From assembly GCA_964017045.1 (NCBI GenBank), contig OZ024795.1, positions 52,615,350 through 52,679,349 of the forward strand: a stretch of DNA of 64,000 nucleotides, in the 5' to 3' direction. A model generated the notes under the pieces. That model did not search any database. It saw only the letters and a list, made by a program, of their open reading frames with translations, and was not told where the DNA came from. This document shows, in pieces, positions 14,101-30,700 of the stretch (position 1 is its first letter; each line of letters begins with the position of its first letter). The position numbers were made by a program, and so were the translations under genes. This DNA comes from Omphiscola glabra. Lineage: Eukaryota > Mollusca > Gastropoda > Lymnaeidae.

Positions 14101-17100
14101 TTCCAGGCTTTAAACAATAGGCCTACGTACAGACAGTCCTACACCCTACCTTCCAGGCATTAAACAATAGGCCTACGTACAGACAGTCCTACACCCTACC
14201 TTCCAGGCTTTAAACAATAGGCCTACGTACAGACAGTCCTACACCCTACCTTCCAGGCTTTAAACAATAGGTCTACATACAGACAGTCCTACACCCTACC
14301 TTCCAGGCTTTAAACAATAGGCCTACGTACAGACAGTCCTACACCCTACCTTCCAGGCATTAAACAATAGGCCTACGTACAGACAGTCCTACACCCTACC
14401 TTCCAGCCTTTAAACAATAGGCCTACGTACAGACAGTCCTACACCCTACCTTCCAGGCTTTAAACAATAGGCCTACGTACAGACAGTCCTACACCCTACC
14501 TTCCAGGCATTAAACAATAGGCCTACGTACATACAGTCCTACACCCTACCTTCCAGGCTTTAAACAATAGGCCTACTTTACAGACAGTCCTACACCCTAC
14601 CTTCCAGGCTTTAAACAATAGGCCTACTTTACAGACAGTCCTACACCCTACCTTCCAGGCTTTAAACAATAGGCCTACGTACAGACAGTCCTACACCCTA
14701 CCTTCCAGGCTTTAAACAATAGGCCTACGTACAGACAGTCCTACACCCTACCTTCCAGACTTTAAACAATAGGCCTACGTACAGACAGTCCTACACCCTA
14801 CCTTCCAGGCTTTAAACAATAGGCCTACGTACAGACAGTCCTACACCCTACCTTCCAGGCTTTAAACAATAGGCCTACTTTACAGACAGTCCTACACCCT
14901 ACCTTCCAGGCTTTAAACAATAGGCCTACTTTACAGACAGTCCTACACCCTACCTTCCAGGCTTTAAACAATAGGCCTACGTACAGACAGTCCTACACCC
15001 TACCTTCCAGGCTTTAAACAATAGGCCTACGTACAGACAGTCCTACACCCTACCTTCCAGGCTTTAAACAATAGGCCTACGTACAGACAGTCCTACACCC
15101 TACCTTCCAGGCTTTAAACAATAGGCCTACGTACAGACAGTCCTACACCCTACCTTCCAGGCATTAAACAATAGGCCTACGTACAGACAGTACTACACCC
15201 TACCTTCCAGGCTTTAAACAATAGGCCTACGTACAGACAGTCCTACACCCTACCTTCCAGGCTTTAAACAATAGGTCTACATACAGACAGTCCTACACCC
15301 TACCTTCCAGGCTTTAAACAATAGGCCTACGTACAGACAGTCCTACACCCTACCTTCCAGGCATTAAACAATAGGCCTACGTACAGACAGTCCTACACCC
15401 TACCTTCCAGCCTTTAAACAATAGGCCTACGTACAGACAGTCCTACACCCTACCTTCCAGGCTTTAAACAATAGGCCTACGTACAGACAGTCCTACACCC
15501 TACCTTCCAGGCTTTAAACAATAGGCCTACGTACAGACAGTCCTACACCCTACCTTCCAGGCTTTAAACAATAGGCCTACGTACAGACAGTCCTACACCC
15601 TACCTTCCAGGCTTTAAACAATAGGCCTACGTACAGACAGTCCTACACCCTACCTTCCAGGCTTTAAACAATAGGCCTACGTACAGACAGTCCTACACCC
15701 TACCTTCCAGGCTTTAAACAATAGGCCTACTTTACAGACAGTCCTACACCCTACCTTCCAGGCTTTAAACAATAGGCCTACTTTACAGACAGTCCTACAC
15801 CCTACCTTCCAGGCTTTAAACAATAGGCCTACGTACAGACAGTCCTACACCCTACCTTCCAGGCTTTAAACAATAGGCCTACGTACAGACAGTCCTACAC
15901 CCTACCTTCCAGGCTTTAAACAATAGGCCTACGTACAGACAGTCCTACACCCTACCTTCCAGGCATTAAACAATAGGCCTACGTACAGACAGTCCTACAC
16001 CCTACCTTCCAGGCATTAAACAATAGGACTACGTACAGACAGTCCTACACCCTACCTTCCAGGCTTTAAACAATAGGCCTACGTACAGACAGTCCTACAC
16101 CCTACCTTCCAGGCTTTAAACAATAGGCCTACGTACAGACAGTCCTACACCCTACCTTCCAGGCATTAAACAATAGGCCTACGTACAGACAGTCCTACAC
16201 CCTACCTTCCAGGCATTTAACAATAGGCCTACGTACAGACAGTCCTACACCCTACCTTCCAGGCTTTAAACAATAGGCCTACGTACAGACAGTCCTACAC
16301 CCTACCTTCCAGGCTTTAAACAATAGGCCTACGTACAGACAGTCCTACACCCTACCTTCCAGGCTTTAAACAATAGGCCTACGTACAGACAGTCCTACAC
16401 CCTACCTTCCAGGCTTTAAACAATAGGCCTACTTTACAGACAGTCCTACACCCTACCTTCCAGGCTTTAAACAATAGGCCTACTTTACAGACAGTCCTAC
16501 ACCCTACCTTCCAGGCTTTAAACAATAGGCCTACGTACAGACAGTCCTACACCCTACCTTCCAGGCTTTAAACAATAGGCCTACGTACAGTCCTACACCC
16601 TACCTTCCAGGCTTTAAACAATAGGCCTACGTACAGACAGTCCTACACCCTACCTTCCCGGCTTTAAACAATAGGCCTACGTACAGACAGTCCTACACCC
16701 TACCTTCCAGGCTTTAAACAATAGGCCTACGTACAGACAGTCCTACACCCTACCTTCCAGGCTTTAAACAATAGGCCTACGTACAGACAGTCCTACACCC
16801 TACCTTCCAGGCTTTAAACAATAGGCCTACGTACAGACAGTCCTACACCCTACCTTCCAGGCTTTAAACAATAGGCCTACTTTACAGACAGTCCTACACC
16901 CTACCTTCCAGGCTTTAAACAATAGGCCTACTTTACAGACAGTCCTACACCCTACCTTCCAGGCTTTAAACAATAGGCCTACGTACAGACAGTCCTACAC
17001 CCTACCTTCCAGGCTTTAAACAATAGGCCTACGTACAGACAGTCCTACACCCTAACTTCCAGGCTTTAAACAATAGGCCTACGTACAGACAGTCCTACAC

Positions 17101-20100
17101 CCTACCTTCCAGGCATTAAACAATAGGCCTAGACAGTCCTACACCCTACCTTCCAGGCATTAAACAATAGGCCTTCGTACAGACAGTGCTACACCCTACC
17201 TTCCAGGCTTTAAACAATAGGCCTACGTACAGACAGTCCTACACCCTACCTTCCAGGCTTTAAACAATAGGCCTACGTACAGACAGTCCTACACCCTACC
17301 TTCCAGGCATTAAACAATAGGCCTACGTACAGACAGTCCTACACCCTACCTTCCAGGCATTAAACAATAGGCCTACGTACATACAGTCCTACACCCTACC
17401 TTCCAGGCTTTAAACAATAGGCCTACTTTACAGACAGTCCTACACCCTACCTTCCAGGCTTTAAACAATAGGCCTACTTTACAGACAGTCCTACACCCTA
17501 CCTTCCAGGCTTTAAACAATAGGCCTACGTACAGACAGTCCTACACCCTACCTTCCAGGCTTTAAACAATAGGCCTACGTACAGACAGTCCTACACCCTA
17601 CCTTCCAGACTTTAAACAATAGGCCTACGTACAGACAGTCCTACACCCTACCTTCCAGGCTTTAAACAATAGGCCTACGTACAGACAGTCCTACACCCTA
17701 CCTTCCAGGCATTAAACAATAGGCCTACGTACAGACAGTCCTACACCCTACCTTCCAGGCTTTAAACAATAGGCCTACGTACAGACAGTCCTACACCCTA
17801 CCTTCCAGGCTTTAAACAATAGGTCTACATACAGACAGTCCTACACCCTACCTTCCAGGCTTTAAACAATAGGCCTACGTACAGACAGTCCTACACCCTA
17901 CCTTCCAGGCATTAAACAATAGGCCTACGTACAGACAGTCCTACACCCTACCTTCCAGCCTTTAAACAATAGGCCTACGTACAGACAGTCCTACACCCTA
18001 CCTTCCAGGCTTTAAACAATAGGCCTACGTACAGACAGTCCTACACCCTACCTTCCAGGCTTTAAACAATAGGCCTACGTACAGACAGTCCTACACCCTA
18101 CCTTCCAGGCTTTAAACAATAGGCCTACGTACAGACAGTCCTACACCCTACCTTCCAGGCTTTAAACAATAGGCCTACGTACAGACAGTCCTACACCCTA
18201 CCTTCCAGGCTTTAAACAATAGGCCTACGTACAGACAGTCCTACACCCTACCTTCCAGGCTTTAAACAATAGGCCTACTTTACAGACAGTCCTACACCCT
18301 ACCTTCCAGGCTTTAAACAATAGGCCTACTTTACAGACAGTCCTACACCCTACCTTCCAGGCTTTAAACAATAGGCCTACGTACAGACAGTCCTACACCC
18401 TACCTTCCAGGCTTTAAACAATAGGCCTACGTACAGACAGTCCTACACCCTACCTTCCAGGCTTTAAACAATAGGCCTAATTACAGACAGTCCTACACCC
18501 TACCTTCCAGGCATTAAACAATAGGCCTACGTACAGACAGTCCTACACCCTACCTTCCAGGCATTAAACAATAGGACTACGTACAGACAGTCCTACACCC
18601 TACCTTCCAGGCTTTAAACAATAGGCCTACGTACAGACAGTCCTACACCCTACCTTCCAGGCTTTAAACAATAGGCCTACGTACAGACAGTCCTACACCC
18701 TACCTTCCAGGCATTAAACAATAGGCCTACGTACAGACAGTCCTACACCCTACCTTCCAGGCATTTAACAATAGGCCTACGTACAGACAGTCCTACACCC
18801 TACCTTCCAGGCTTTAAACAATAGGCCTACGTACAGACAGTCCTACACCCTACCTTCCAGGCTTTAAACAATAGGCCTACGTACAGACAGTCCTACACCC
18901 TACCTTCCAGGCTTTAAACAATAGGCCTACGTACAGACAGTCCTACACCCTACCTTCCAGGCTTTAAACAATAGGCCTACTTTACAGACAGTCCTACACC
19001 CTACCTTCCAGGCTTTAAACAATAGGCCTACTTTACAGACAGTCCTACACCCTACCTTCCAGGCTTTAAACAATAGGCCTACGTACAGACAGTCCTACAC
19101 CCTACCTTCCAGGCTTTAAACAATAGGCCTACGTACAGTCCTACACCCTACCTTCCAGGCTTTAAACAATAGGCCTACGTACAGACAGTCCTACACCCTA
19201 CCTTCCCGGCTTTAAACAATAGGCCTACGTACAGACAGTCCTACACCCTACCTTCCAGGCTTTAAACAATAGGCCTACGTACAGACAGTCCTACACCCTA
19301 CCTTCCAGGCTTTAAACAATAGGCCTACGTACAGACAGTCCTACACCCTACCTTCCAGGCTTTAAACAATAGGCCTACGTACAGACAGTCCTACACCCTA
19401 CCTTCCAGGCTTTAAACAATAGGCCTACTTTACAGACAGTCCTACACCCTACCTTCCAGGCTTTAAACAATAGGCCTACTTTACAGACAGTCCTACACCC
19501 TACCTTCCAGGCTTTAAACAATAGGCCTACGTACAGACAGTCCTACACCCTACCTTCCAGGCTTTAAACAATAGGCCTAGGTACAGACAGTCCTACACCC
19601 TAACTTCCAGGCTTTAAACAATAGGCCTACGTACAGACAGTCCTACACCCTACCTTCCAGGCATTAAACAATAGGCCTAGACAGTCCTACACCCTACCTT
19701 CCAGGCATTAAACAATAGGCCTTCGTACAGACAGTGCTACACCCTACCTTCCAGGCTTTAAACAATAGGCCTACGTACAGACAGTCCTACACCCTACCTT
19801 CCAGGCTTTAAACAATAGGCCTACGTACAGACAGTCCTACACCCTACCTTCCAGGCATTAAACAATAGGCCTACGTACAGACAGTCCTACACCCTACCTT
19901 CCAGCCTTTAAACAATAGGCCTACGTACAGACAGTCCTACACCCTACCTTCCAGGCTTTAAACAATAGGCCTACGTACAGACAGTCCTACACCCTACCTT
20001 CCAGGCTTTAAACAATAGGCCTACGTACAGACAGTCCTACACCCTACCTTCCAGGCTTTAAACAATAGGCCTACGTACAGACAGTCCTACACCCTACCTT

Positions 20101-21609
20101 CCAGGCTTTAAACAATAGGCCTACGTACAGACAGTCCTACACCCTACCTTCCAGGCTTTAAACAATAGGCCTACGTACAGACAGTCCTACACCCTACCTT
20201 CCAGGCTTTAAACAATAGGCCTACTTTACAGACAGTCCTACACCCTACCTTCCAGGCTTTAAACAATAGGCCTACTTTACAGACAGTCCTACACCCTACC
20301 TTCCAGGCTTTAAACAATAGGCCTACGTACAGACAGTCCTACACCCTACCTTCCAGGCTTTAAACAATAGGCCTACGTACAGACAGTCCTACACCCTACC
20401 TTCCAGGCTTTAAACAATAGGCCTAATTACAGACAGTCCTACACCCTACCTTCCAGGCTTTAAACAATAGGCCTACGTACAGACAGTCCTACACCCTACC
20501 TTCCAGGCATTAAACAATAGGACTACGTACAGACAGTCCTACACCCTACCTTCCAGGCTTTAAACAATAGGCCTACGTACAGACAGTCCTACACCCTACC
20601 TTCCAGGCTTTAAACAATAGGCCTACGTACAGACAGTCCTACACCCTACCTTCCAGGCATTAAACAATAGGCCTACGTACAGACAGTCCTACACCCTACC
20701 TTCCAGGCATTTAACAATAGGCCTACGTACAGACAGTCCTACACCCTACCTTCCAGGCTTTAAACAATAGGCCTACGTACAGACAGTCCTACACCCTACC
20801 TTCCAGGCTTTAAACAATAGGCCTACGTACAGACAGTCCTACACCCTACCTTCCAGGCTTTAAACAATAGGCCTACGTACAGACAGTCCTACACCCTACC
20901 TTCCAGGCTTTAAACAATAGGCCTACTTTACAGACAGTCCTACACCCTACCTTCCAGGCTTTAAACAATAGGCCTACTTTACAGACAGTCCTACACCCTA
21001 CCTTCCAGGCTTTAAACAATAGGCCTACGTACAGACAGTCCTACACCCTACCTTCCAGGCTTTAAACAATAGGCCTACGTACAGTCCTACACCCTACCTT
21101 CCAGGCTTTAAACAATAGGCCTACGTACAGACAGTCCTACACCCTACCTTCCCGGCTTTAAACAATAGGCCTACGTACAGACAGTCCTACACCCTACCTT
21201 CCAGGCTTTAAACAATAGGCCTACGTACAGACAGTCCTACACCCTACCTTCCAGGCTTTAAACAATAGGCCTACGTACAGACAGTCCTACACCCTACCTT
21301 CCAGGCTTTAAACAATAGGCCTACGTACAGACAGTCCTACACCCTACCTTCCAGGCTTTAAACAATAGGCCTACTTTACAGACAGTCCTACACCCTACCT
21401 TCCAGGCTTTAAACAATAGGCCTACTTTACAGACAGTCCTACACCCTACCTTCCAGGCTTTAAACAATAGGCCTACGTACAGACAGTCCTACACCCTACC
21501 TTCCAGGCTTTAAACAATAGGCCTAGGTACAGACAGTCCTACACCCTAACTTCCAGGCTTTAAACAATAGGCCTACGTACAGACAGTCCTACACCCTACC
21601 TTCCAGGCA

Positions 21610-24600
21610 TTAAACAATAGGCCTAGACAGTCCTACACCCTACCTTCCAGGCATTAAACAATAGGCCTTCGTACAGACAGTGCTACACCCTACCTTCCAG
21701 GCTTTAAACAATAGGCCTACGTACAGACAGTCCTACACCCTACCTTCCAGGCTTTAAACAATAGGCCTACGTACAGACAGTCCTACACCCTACCTTCCAG
21801 GCATTAAACAATAGGCCTACGTACAGACAGTCCTACACCCTACCTTCCAGGCATTAAACAATAGGCCTACGTACATACAGTCCTACACCCTACCTTCCAG
21901 GCTTTAAACAATAGGCCTACTTTACAGACAGTCCTACACCCTACCTTCCAGGCTTTAAACAATAGGCCTACTTTACAGACAGTCCTACACCCTACCTTCC
22001 AGGCTTTAAACAATAGGCCTACGTACAGACAGTCCTACACCCTACCTTCCAGGCTTTAAACAATAGGCCTACGTACAGACAGTCCTACACCCTACCTTCC
22101 AGACTTTAAACAATAGGCCTACGTACAGACAGTCCTACACCCTACCTTCCAGGCTTTAAACAATAGGCCTACGTACAGACAGTCCTACACCCTACCTTCC
22201 AGGCTTTAAACAATAGGCCTACTTTACAGACAGTCCTACACCCTACCTTCCAGGCTTTAAACAATAGGCCTACTTTACAGACAGTCCTACACCCTACCTT
22301 CCAGGCTTTAAACAATAGGCCTACGTACAGACAGTCCTACACCCTACCTTCCAGGCTTTAAACAATAGGCCTACGTACAGACAGTCCTACACCCTACCTT
22401 CCAGGCTTTAAACAATAGGCCTACGTACAGACAGTCCTACACCCTACCTTCCAGGCTTTAAACAATAGGCCTACGTACAGACAGTCCTACACCCTACCTT
22501 CCAGGCATTAAACAATAGGCCTACGTACAGACAGTCCTACACCCTACCTTCCAGGCTTTAAACAATAGGCCTACGTACAGACAGTCCTACACCCTACCTT
22601 CCAGGCTTTAAACAATAGGTCTACATACAGACAGTCCTACACCCTACCTTCCAGGCTTTAAACAATAGGCCTACGTACAGACAGTCCTACACCCTACCTT
22701 CCAGGCATTAAACAATAGGCCTACGTACAGACAGTCCTACACCCTACCTTCCAGCCTTTAAACAATAGGCCTACGTACAGACAGTCCTACACCCTACCTT
22801 CCAGGCTTTAAACAATAGGCCTACGTACAGACAGTCCTACACCCTACCTTCCAGGCTTTAAACAATAGGCCTACGTACAGACAGTCCTACACCCTACCTT
22901 CCAGGCTTTAAACAATAGGCCTACGTACAGACAGTCCTACACCCTACCTTCCAGGCTTTAAACAATAGGCCTACGTACAGACAGTCCTACACCCTACCTT
23001 CCAGGCTTTAAACAATAGGCCTACGTACAGACAGTCCTACACCCTACCTTCCAGGCTTTAAACAATAGGCCTACTTTACAGACAGTCCTACACCCTACCT
23101 TCCAGGCTTTAAACAATAGGCCTACTTTACAGACAGTCCTACACCCTACCTTCCAGGCTTTAAACAATAGGCCTACGTACAGACAGTCCTACACCCTACC
23201 TTCCAGGCTTTAAACAATAGGCCTACGTACAGACAGTCCTACACCCTACCTTCCAGGCTTTAAACAATAGGCCTACGTACAGACAGTCCTACACCCTACC
23301 TTCCAGGCATTAAACAATAGGCCTACGTACAGACAGTCCTACACCCTACCTTCCAGGCATTAAACAATAGGACTACGTACAGACAGTCCTACACCCTACC
23401 TTCCAGGCTTTAAACAATAGGCCTACGTACAGACAGTCCTACACCCTACCTTCCAGGCTTTAAACAATAGGCCTACGTACAGACAGTCCTACACCCTACC
23501 TTCCAGGCATTAAACAATAGGCCTACGTACAGACAGTCCTACACCCTACCTTCCAGGCATTTAACAATAGGCCTACGTACAGACAGTCCTACACCCTACC
23601 TTCCAGGCTTTAAACAATAGGCCTACGTACAGACAGTCCTACACCCTACCTTCCAAGCTTTAAACAATAGGCCTACGTACAGACAGTCCTACACCCTACC
23701 TTCCAGGCTTTAAACAATAGGCCTACGTACAGACAGTCCTACACCCTACCTTCCAGGCTTTAAACAATAGGCCTACTTTACAGACAGTCCTACACCCTAC
23801 CTTCCAGGCTTTAAACAATAGGCCTACTTTACAGACAGTCCTACACCCTACCTTCCAGGCTTTAAACAATAGGCCTACGTACAGACAGTCCTACACCCTA
23901 CCTTCCAGGCTTTAAACAATAGGCCTACGTACAGACAGTCCTACATCCTACCTTCCAGGCTTTAAACACTAGGCCTACCTACAGACAGTCCTACACCCTA
24001 CCTTCCAGGCTTTAAACAATAGGCCTACGTACAGACAGTCCTACACCCTACCTTCCAGGCATTAAACAATAGGCCTACGTACAGACAGTCCTACACCCTA
24101 CCTTCCAGGCTTTTAACAATAGGCCTACTTTACAGACAGTCCTACACCCTACCTTCCAGGCTTTAAACAATAGGCCTACTTTACAGACAGTCCTACACCC
24201 TACCTTCCAGGCTTTAAACAATAGGCCTACGTACAGACAGTTCTACACCCTACCTTCCAGGCTTTTAACAATAGGCCTACGTACAGACAGTCCTACACCC
24301 TACCTTCCAGGCTTTAAACAATAGGCCTACGTACAGACAGTCCTACACCCTACCTTCCAGGCTTTTAACAATAGGCCTACTTTACAGACAGTCCTACACC
24401 CTACATTCCAGGCTTTAAACAATAGGCCTACTTTACAGACAGTCCTACACCCTACCTTCCAGGCTTTAAACAATAGGCCTACTTTACAGACAGTCCTACA
24501 CCCTACCTTCCAGGCTTTAAACAATAGGCCTACGTACAGACAGTCCTACACCCTACCTTCCAGGCTTTAAACAATAGGCCTACTTTACAGACAGTCCTAC

Positions 24601-27600
24601 ACCCTACCTTCCAGGCTTTAAACAATAGGCCTACTTTACAGACAGTCCTACACCCTACCTTCCAGGCTTTAAACAATAGGCCTACTTTACAGACAGTCCT
24701 ACACCCTACCTTCCAGGCTTTAAACAATAGGCCTACGTACAGACAGTCCTACACCCTACCTTCCAGGCTTTAAACAATAGGCCTACGTACAGACAGTCCT
24801 ACACCCTACCTTCCAGGCTTTAAACAATAGGCCTACTTTACAGACAGTCCTACACCCTACCTTCCAGGCTTTAAACAATAGGCCTACGTACAGACAGTCC
24901 TACACCCTACCTTCCAGGCTTTTAACAATAGGCCTACTTTACAGACAGTCCTACACCCTACCTTCCAGGCTTTAAACAATAGGCCTACGTACAGACAGTC
25001 CTACACCCTACCTTCCAGGCTTTTAACAATAGGCCTACTTTACAGACAGTCCTACACCCTACCTTCCAGGCTTTAAACAATAGGCCTACGTACAGACAGT
25101 CCTACACCCTACCTTCCAGGCTTTAAACAATAGGCCTACTTTACAGACAGTCCTACACCCTACCTTCCAGGCTTTAAACAATAGGCCTACGCACAGACTG
25201 TCCTACACCCTACCTTCCAGGCTTTAAACAATAGGCCTACTTTACAGACAGTCCTACACCCTACCTTCCAGGCTTTAAACAATAGGCCTACTTTACAGAC
25301 AGTCCTACACCCTACCTTCCAGGCTGTAAACAATAGGCCTACTTTACAGACAGTCCTACACCCTACCTTCCAGGCTTTAAACAATAGGCCTACGTACAGA
25401 CAGTCCTACACCCTACCTTCCAGGCTTTAAACAATAGGCCTACGTACAGACAGTCCTACACCCTACCTTCCAGGCTTTAAACAATAGGCCTACTTTACAG
25501 ACAGTCCTACACCCTACCTTCCAGGCTTTAAACAATAGGCCTACTTTACAGACAGTCCTACACCCTACCTTCCAGGCTTTAAACAATAGGCCTACTTTAC
25601 AGACAGTCCTACACACTACCTTCCAGCCTTTAAACAATAGGCTTACTTTACAGACAGTCCTACACCCTACCTTCCAGGCTTTAAACAATAGGCCTACGTA
25701 CAGACAGTCCTACACCCTACCTTCCAGGCTTTAAACAATAGGCCTACTTTACAGACAGTCCTACACCCTACCTTCCAGGCTTTAAACAATAGGCCTACTT
25801 TACAGACAGTCCTACACCCTACCTTCCAGGCTTTAAACACTAGGCCTACCTACAGACAGTCCTACACCCTACCTTCCAGGCTTTAAACAATAGGCCTACG
25901 TACAGACAGTCCTACACCCTACCTTCCAGGCATTAAACAATAGGCCTACGTACAGACAGTCCTACACCCTACCTTCCAGGCTTTTAACAATAGGCCTACT
26001 TTACAGACAGTCCTACACCCTACCTTCCAGGCTTTAAACAATAGGCCTACGTACAGACAGTCCTACACCCTACCTTCCAGACTTTAAACAATAGGCCTAC
26101 GTACAGACAGTCCTACACCCTACCTTCCAGGCTTTAAACAATAGGCCTACGTACAGACAGTCCTACACCCTACCTTCCAGGCTTTAAACAATAGGCCTAC
26201 TTTACAGACAGTCCTACACCCTACCTTCCAGGCTTTAAACAATAGGCCTACTTTACAGACAGTCCTACACCCTACCTTCCAGGCTTTAAACAATAGGCCT
26301 ACGTACAGACAGTCCTACACCCTACCTTCCAGGCTTTAAACAATAGGCCTACGTACAGACAGTCCTACACCCTACCTTCCAGGCTTTAAACAATAGGCCT
26401 ACGTACAGACAGTCCTACACCCTACCTTCCAGGCTTTAAACAATAGGCCTACGTACAGACAGTCCTACACCCTACCTTCCAGGCATTAAACAATAGGCCT
26501 ACGTACAGACAGTCCTACACCCTACCTTCCAGGCTTTAAACAATAGGCCTACGTACAGACAGTCCTACACCCTACCTTCCAGGCTTTAAACAATAGGTCT
26601 ACGTACAGACAGTCCTACACCCTACCTTCCAGGCTTTAAACAATAGGCCTACGTACAGACAGTCCTACACCCTACCTTCCAGGCATTAAACAATAGGCCT
26701 ACGTACAGACAGTCCTACACCCTACCTTCCAGCCTTTAAACAATAGGCCTACGTACAGACAGTCCTACACCCTACCTTCCAGGCTTTAAACAATAGGCCT
26801 ACGTACAGACAGTCCTACACCCTACCTTCCAGGCTTTAAACAATAGGCCTACGTACAGACAGTCCTACACCCTACCTTCCAGGCTTTAAACAATAGGCCT
26901 ACGTACAGACAGTCCTACACCCTACCTTCCAGGCTTTAAACAATAGGCCTACTTTACAGACAGTCCTACACCCTACCTTCCAGGCTTTAAACAATAGGCC
27001 TACGTACAGACAGTCCTACACCCTACCTTCCAGGCTTTAAACAATAGGCCTACTTTACAGACAGTCCTACACCCTACCTTCCAGGCTTTAAACAATAGGC
27101 CTACTTTACAGACAGTCCTACACCCTACCTTCCAGGCTTTAAACAATAGGCCTACGTACAGACAGTCCTACACCCTACCTTCCAGGCTTTAAACAATAGG
27201 CCTACGTACAGACAGTCCTACACCCTACCTTCCAGGCTTTAAACAATAGGCCTACGTACAGACAGTCCTACACCCTACCTTCCAGGCATTAAACAATAGG
27301 CCTACGTACAGACAGTCCTACACCCTACCTTCCAGGCATTAAACAATAGGACTACGTACAGACAGTCCTACACCCTACCTTCCAGGCTTTAAACAATAGG
27401 CCTACGTACAGACAGTCCTACACCCTACCTTCCAGGCTTTAAACAATAGGCCTACGTACAGACAGTCCTACACCCTACCTTCCAGGCATTAAACAATAGG
27501 CCTACGTACAGACAGTCCTACACCCTACCTTCCAGGCATTTAACAATAGGCCTACGTACAGACAGTCCTACACCCTACCTTCCAGGCTTTAAACAATAGG

Positions 27601-27700
27601 CCTACGTACAGACAGTCCTACACCCTACCTTCCAGGCTTTAAACAATAGGCCTACGTACAGACAGTCCTACACCCTACCTTCCAGGCTTTAAACAATAGG
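21610..27700. repeat. Satellite block copied to 36,465-42,555 (offset 14,855 bp)
   Basis: Markers keep an exact 14,855-bp offset. ggcctagacag lies at 21620 and 36475, the ccagac unit at 22099 and 36954, and aaacact variants at 23961/38816 and 25832/40687. The peculiar unit with cgcacagactg at about 25,190 recurs at about 40,045. Over this stretch of about 6 kb I see very few differences between copies, so the duplication is young, still being homogenised, or an assembly artefact. Confidence 0.87.
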
Positions 27701-30700
27701 CCCACTTTACAGACAGTCCTACACCCTACCTTCCAGGCTTTAAACAATAGGCCTACTTTACAGACAGTCCTACACCCTACCTTCCAGGCTTTAAACAATA
27801 GGCCTACGTACAGACAGTCCTACACCCTACCTTCCAGGCTTTAAACAATAGGCCTACGTACAGACAGTCCTACATCCTACCTTCCAGGCTTTAAACACTA
27901 GGCCTACCTTACAGACAGTCCTACACCCTACCTTCCAGGCTTTAAACAATAGGCCTACGTACAGACAGTCCTACACCCTACCTTCCAGGCATTAAACAAT
28001 AGGCCTACGTACAGACAGTCCTACACCCTACCTTCCAGGCTTTTAACAATAGGCCTACTTTACAGACAGTCCTACACCCTACCTTCCAGGCTTTAAACAA
28101 TAGGCCTACTTTACAGACAGTCCTACACCCTACCTTCCAGGCTTTAAACAATAGGCCTACGTACAGACAGTTCTACACCCTACCTTCCAGGCTTTTAACA
28201 ATAGGCCTACGTACAGACAGTCCTACACCCTACCTTCCAGGCTTTAAACAATAGGCCTACGTACAGACAGTCCTACACCCTACCTTCCAGGCTTTTAACA
28301 ATAGGCCTACTTTACAGACAGTCCTACACCCTACATTCCAGGCTTTAAACAATAGGCCTACTTTACAGACAGTCCTACACCCTACCTTCCAGGCTTTAAA
28401 CAATAGGCTACTTTACAGACAGTCCTACACCCTACCTTCCAGGCTTTAAACAATAGGCCTACGTACAGACAGTCCTACACCCTACCTTCCAGGCCTTTTA
28501 AACAATAGGCCTACTTTACAGACAGTCCTACACCCTACCTTCCAGGCTTTAAACAATAGGCCTACTTTACAGACCCTACCTTCCAGGCTTTAAACAATAG
28601 GCCTACTTTACAGACAGTCCTACACCCTACCTTCCAGGCTTTAAACAATAGGCCTACGTACAGACAGTCCTACACCCTACCTTCCAGGCTTTAAACAATA
28701 GGCCTACGTACAGACAGTCCTACACCCTACCTTCCAGGCTTTAAACAATAGGCCTACTTTACAGACAGTCCTACACCCTACCTTCCAGGCTTTAAACAAT
28801 AGGCCTACGTACAGACAGTCCTACACCCTACCTTCCAGGCTTTTAACAATAGGCCTACTTTACAGACAGTCCTACACCCTACCTTCCAGGCTTTAAACAA
28901 TAGGCCTACGTACAGACAGTCCTACACCCTACCTTCCAGGCTTTTAACAATAGGCCTACTTTACAGACAGTCCTACACCCTACCTTCCAGGCTTTAAACA
29001 ATAGGCCTACGTACAGACAGTCCTACACCCTACCTTCCAGGCTTTAAACAATAGGCCTACTTTACAGACAGTCCTACACCCTACCTTCCAGGCTTTAAAC
29101 AATAGGCCTACGTACAGACAGTCCTACACCCTACCTTCCAGGCTTTAAACAATAGGCCTACTTTACAGACAGTCCTACACCCTACCTTCCAGGCTTTAAA
29201 CAATAGGCCTACTTTACAGACAGTCCTACACCCTACCTTCCAGGCTTTAAACAATAGGCCTACTTTACAGACAGTCCTACACCCTACCTTCCAGGCTTTA
29301 AACAATAGGCCTACGTACAGACAGTCCTACACCCTACCTTCCAGGCTTTAAACAATAGGCCTACGTACAGACAGTCCTACACCCTACCTTCCAGGCTTTA
29401 AACAATAGGCCTACTTTACAGACAGTCCTACACCCTACCTTCCAGGCTTTAAACAATAGGCCTACTTTACAGACAGTCCTACACCCTACCTTCCAGGCTT
29501 TAAACAATAGGCCTACTTTACAGACAGTCCTACACACTACCTTCCAGCCTTTAAACAATAGGCTTACTTTACAGACAGTCCTACACCCTACCTTCCAGGC
29601 TTTAAACAATAGGCCTACGTACAGACAGTCCTACACCCTACCTTCCAGGCTTTAAACAATAGGCCTACTTTACAGACAGTCCTACACCCTACCTTCCAGG
29701 CTTTAAACAATAGGCCTACTTTACAGACAGTCCTACACCCTACCTTCCAGGCTTTAAACACTAGGCCTACCTACAGACAGTCCTACACCCTACCTTCCAG
29801 GCTTTAAACAATAGGCCTACGTACAGACAGTCCTACACCCTACCTTCCAGGCATTAAACAATAGGCCTACGTACAGACAGTCCTACACCCTACCTTCCAG
29901 GCTTTTAACAATAGGCCTACTTTACAGACAGTCCTACACCCTACCTTCCAGGCTTTAAACAATAGGCCTACTTTACAGACAGTCCTACACCCTACCTTCC
30001 AGGCTTTAAACAATAGGCCTACGTACAGACAGTCCTACACCCTACCTTCCAGGCTTTTAACAATAGGCCTACGTACAGACAGTCCTACACCCTACCTTCC
30101 AGGCTTTAAACAATAGGCCTACGTACAGACAGTCCTACACCCTACCTTCCAGGCTTTTAACAATAGGCCTACTTTACAGACAGTCCTACACCCTACCTTC
30201 CAGGCTTTAAACAATAGGCCTACTTTACAGACAGTCCTACACCCTACCTTCCAGGCTTTAAACAATAGGCCTACTTTACAGACAGTCCTACACCCTACCT
30301 TCCAGGCTTTAAACAATAGGCCTACGTACAGACAGTCCTACACCCTACCTTCCAGGCTTTAAACAATAGGCCTACTTTACAGACAGTCCTACACCCTACC
30401 TTCCAGGCTTTAAACAATAGGCCTACTTTACAGACAGTCCTACACCCTACCTTCCAGGCTTTAAACAATAGGCCTACTTTACAGACAGTCCTACACTCTA
30501 CCTTCCAGGCTTTAAACAATAGGCCTACGTACAGACAGTCCTACACCCTACCTTCCAGGCTTTAAACAATAGGCCTACGTACAGACAGTCCTACACCCTA
30601 CCTTCCAGGCTTTAAACAATAGGCCTACTTTACAGACAGTCCTACACCCTACCTTCCAGGCTTTAAACAATAGGCCTACGTACAGACAGTCCTACACCCT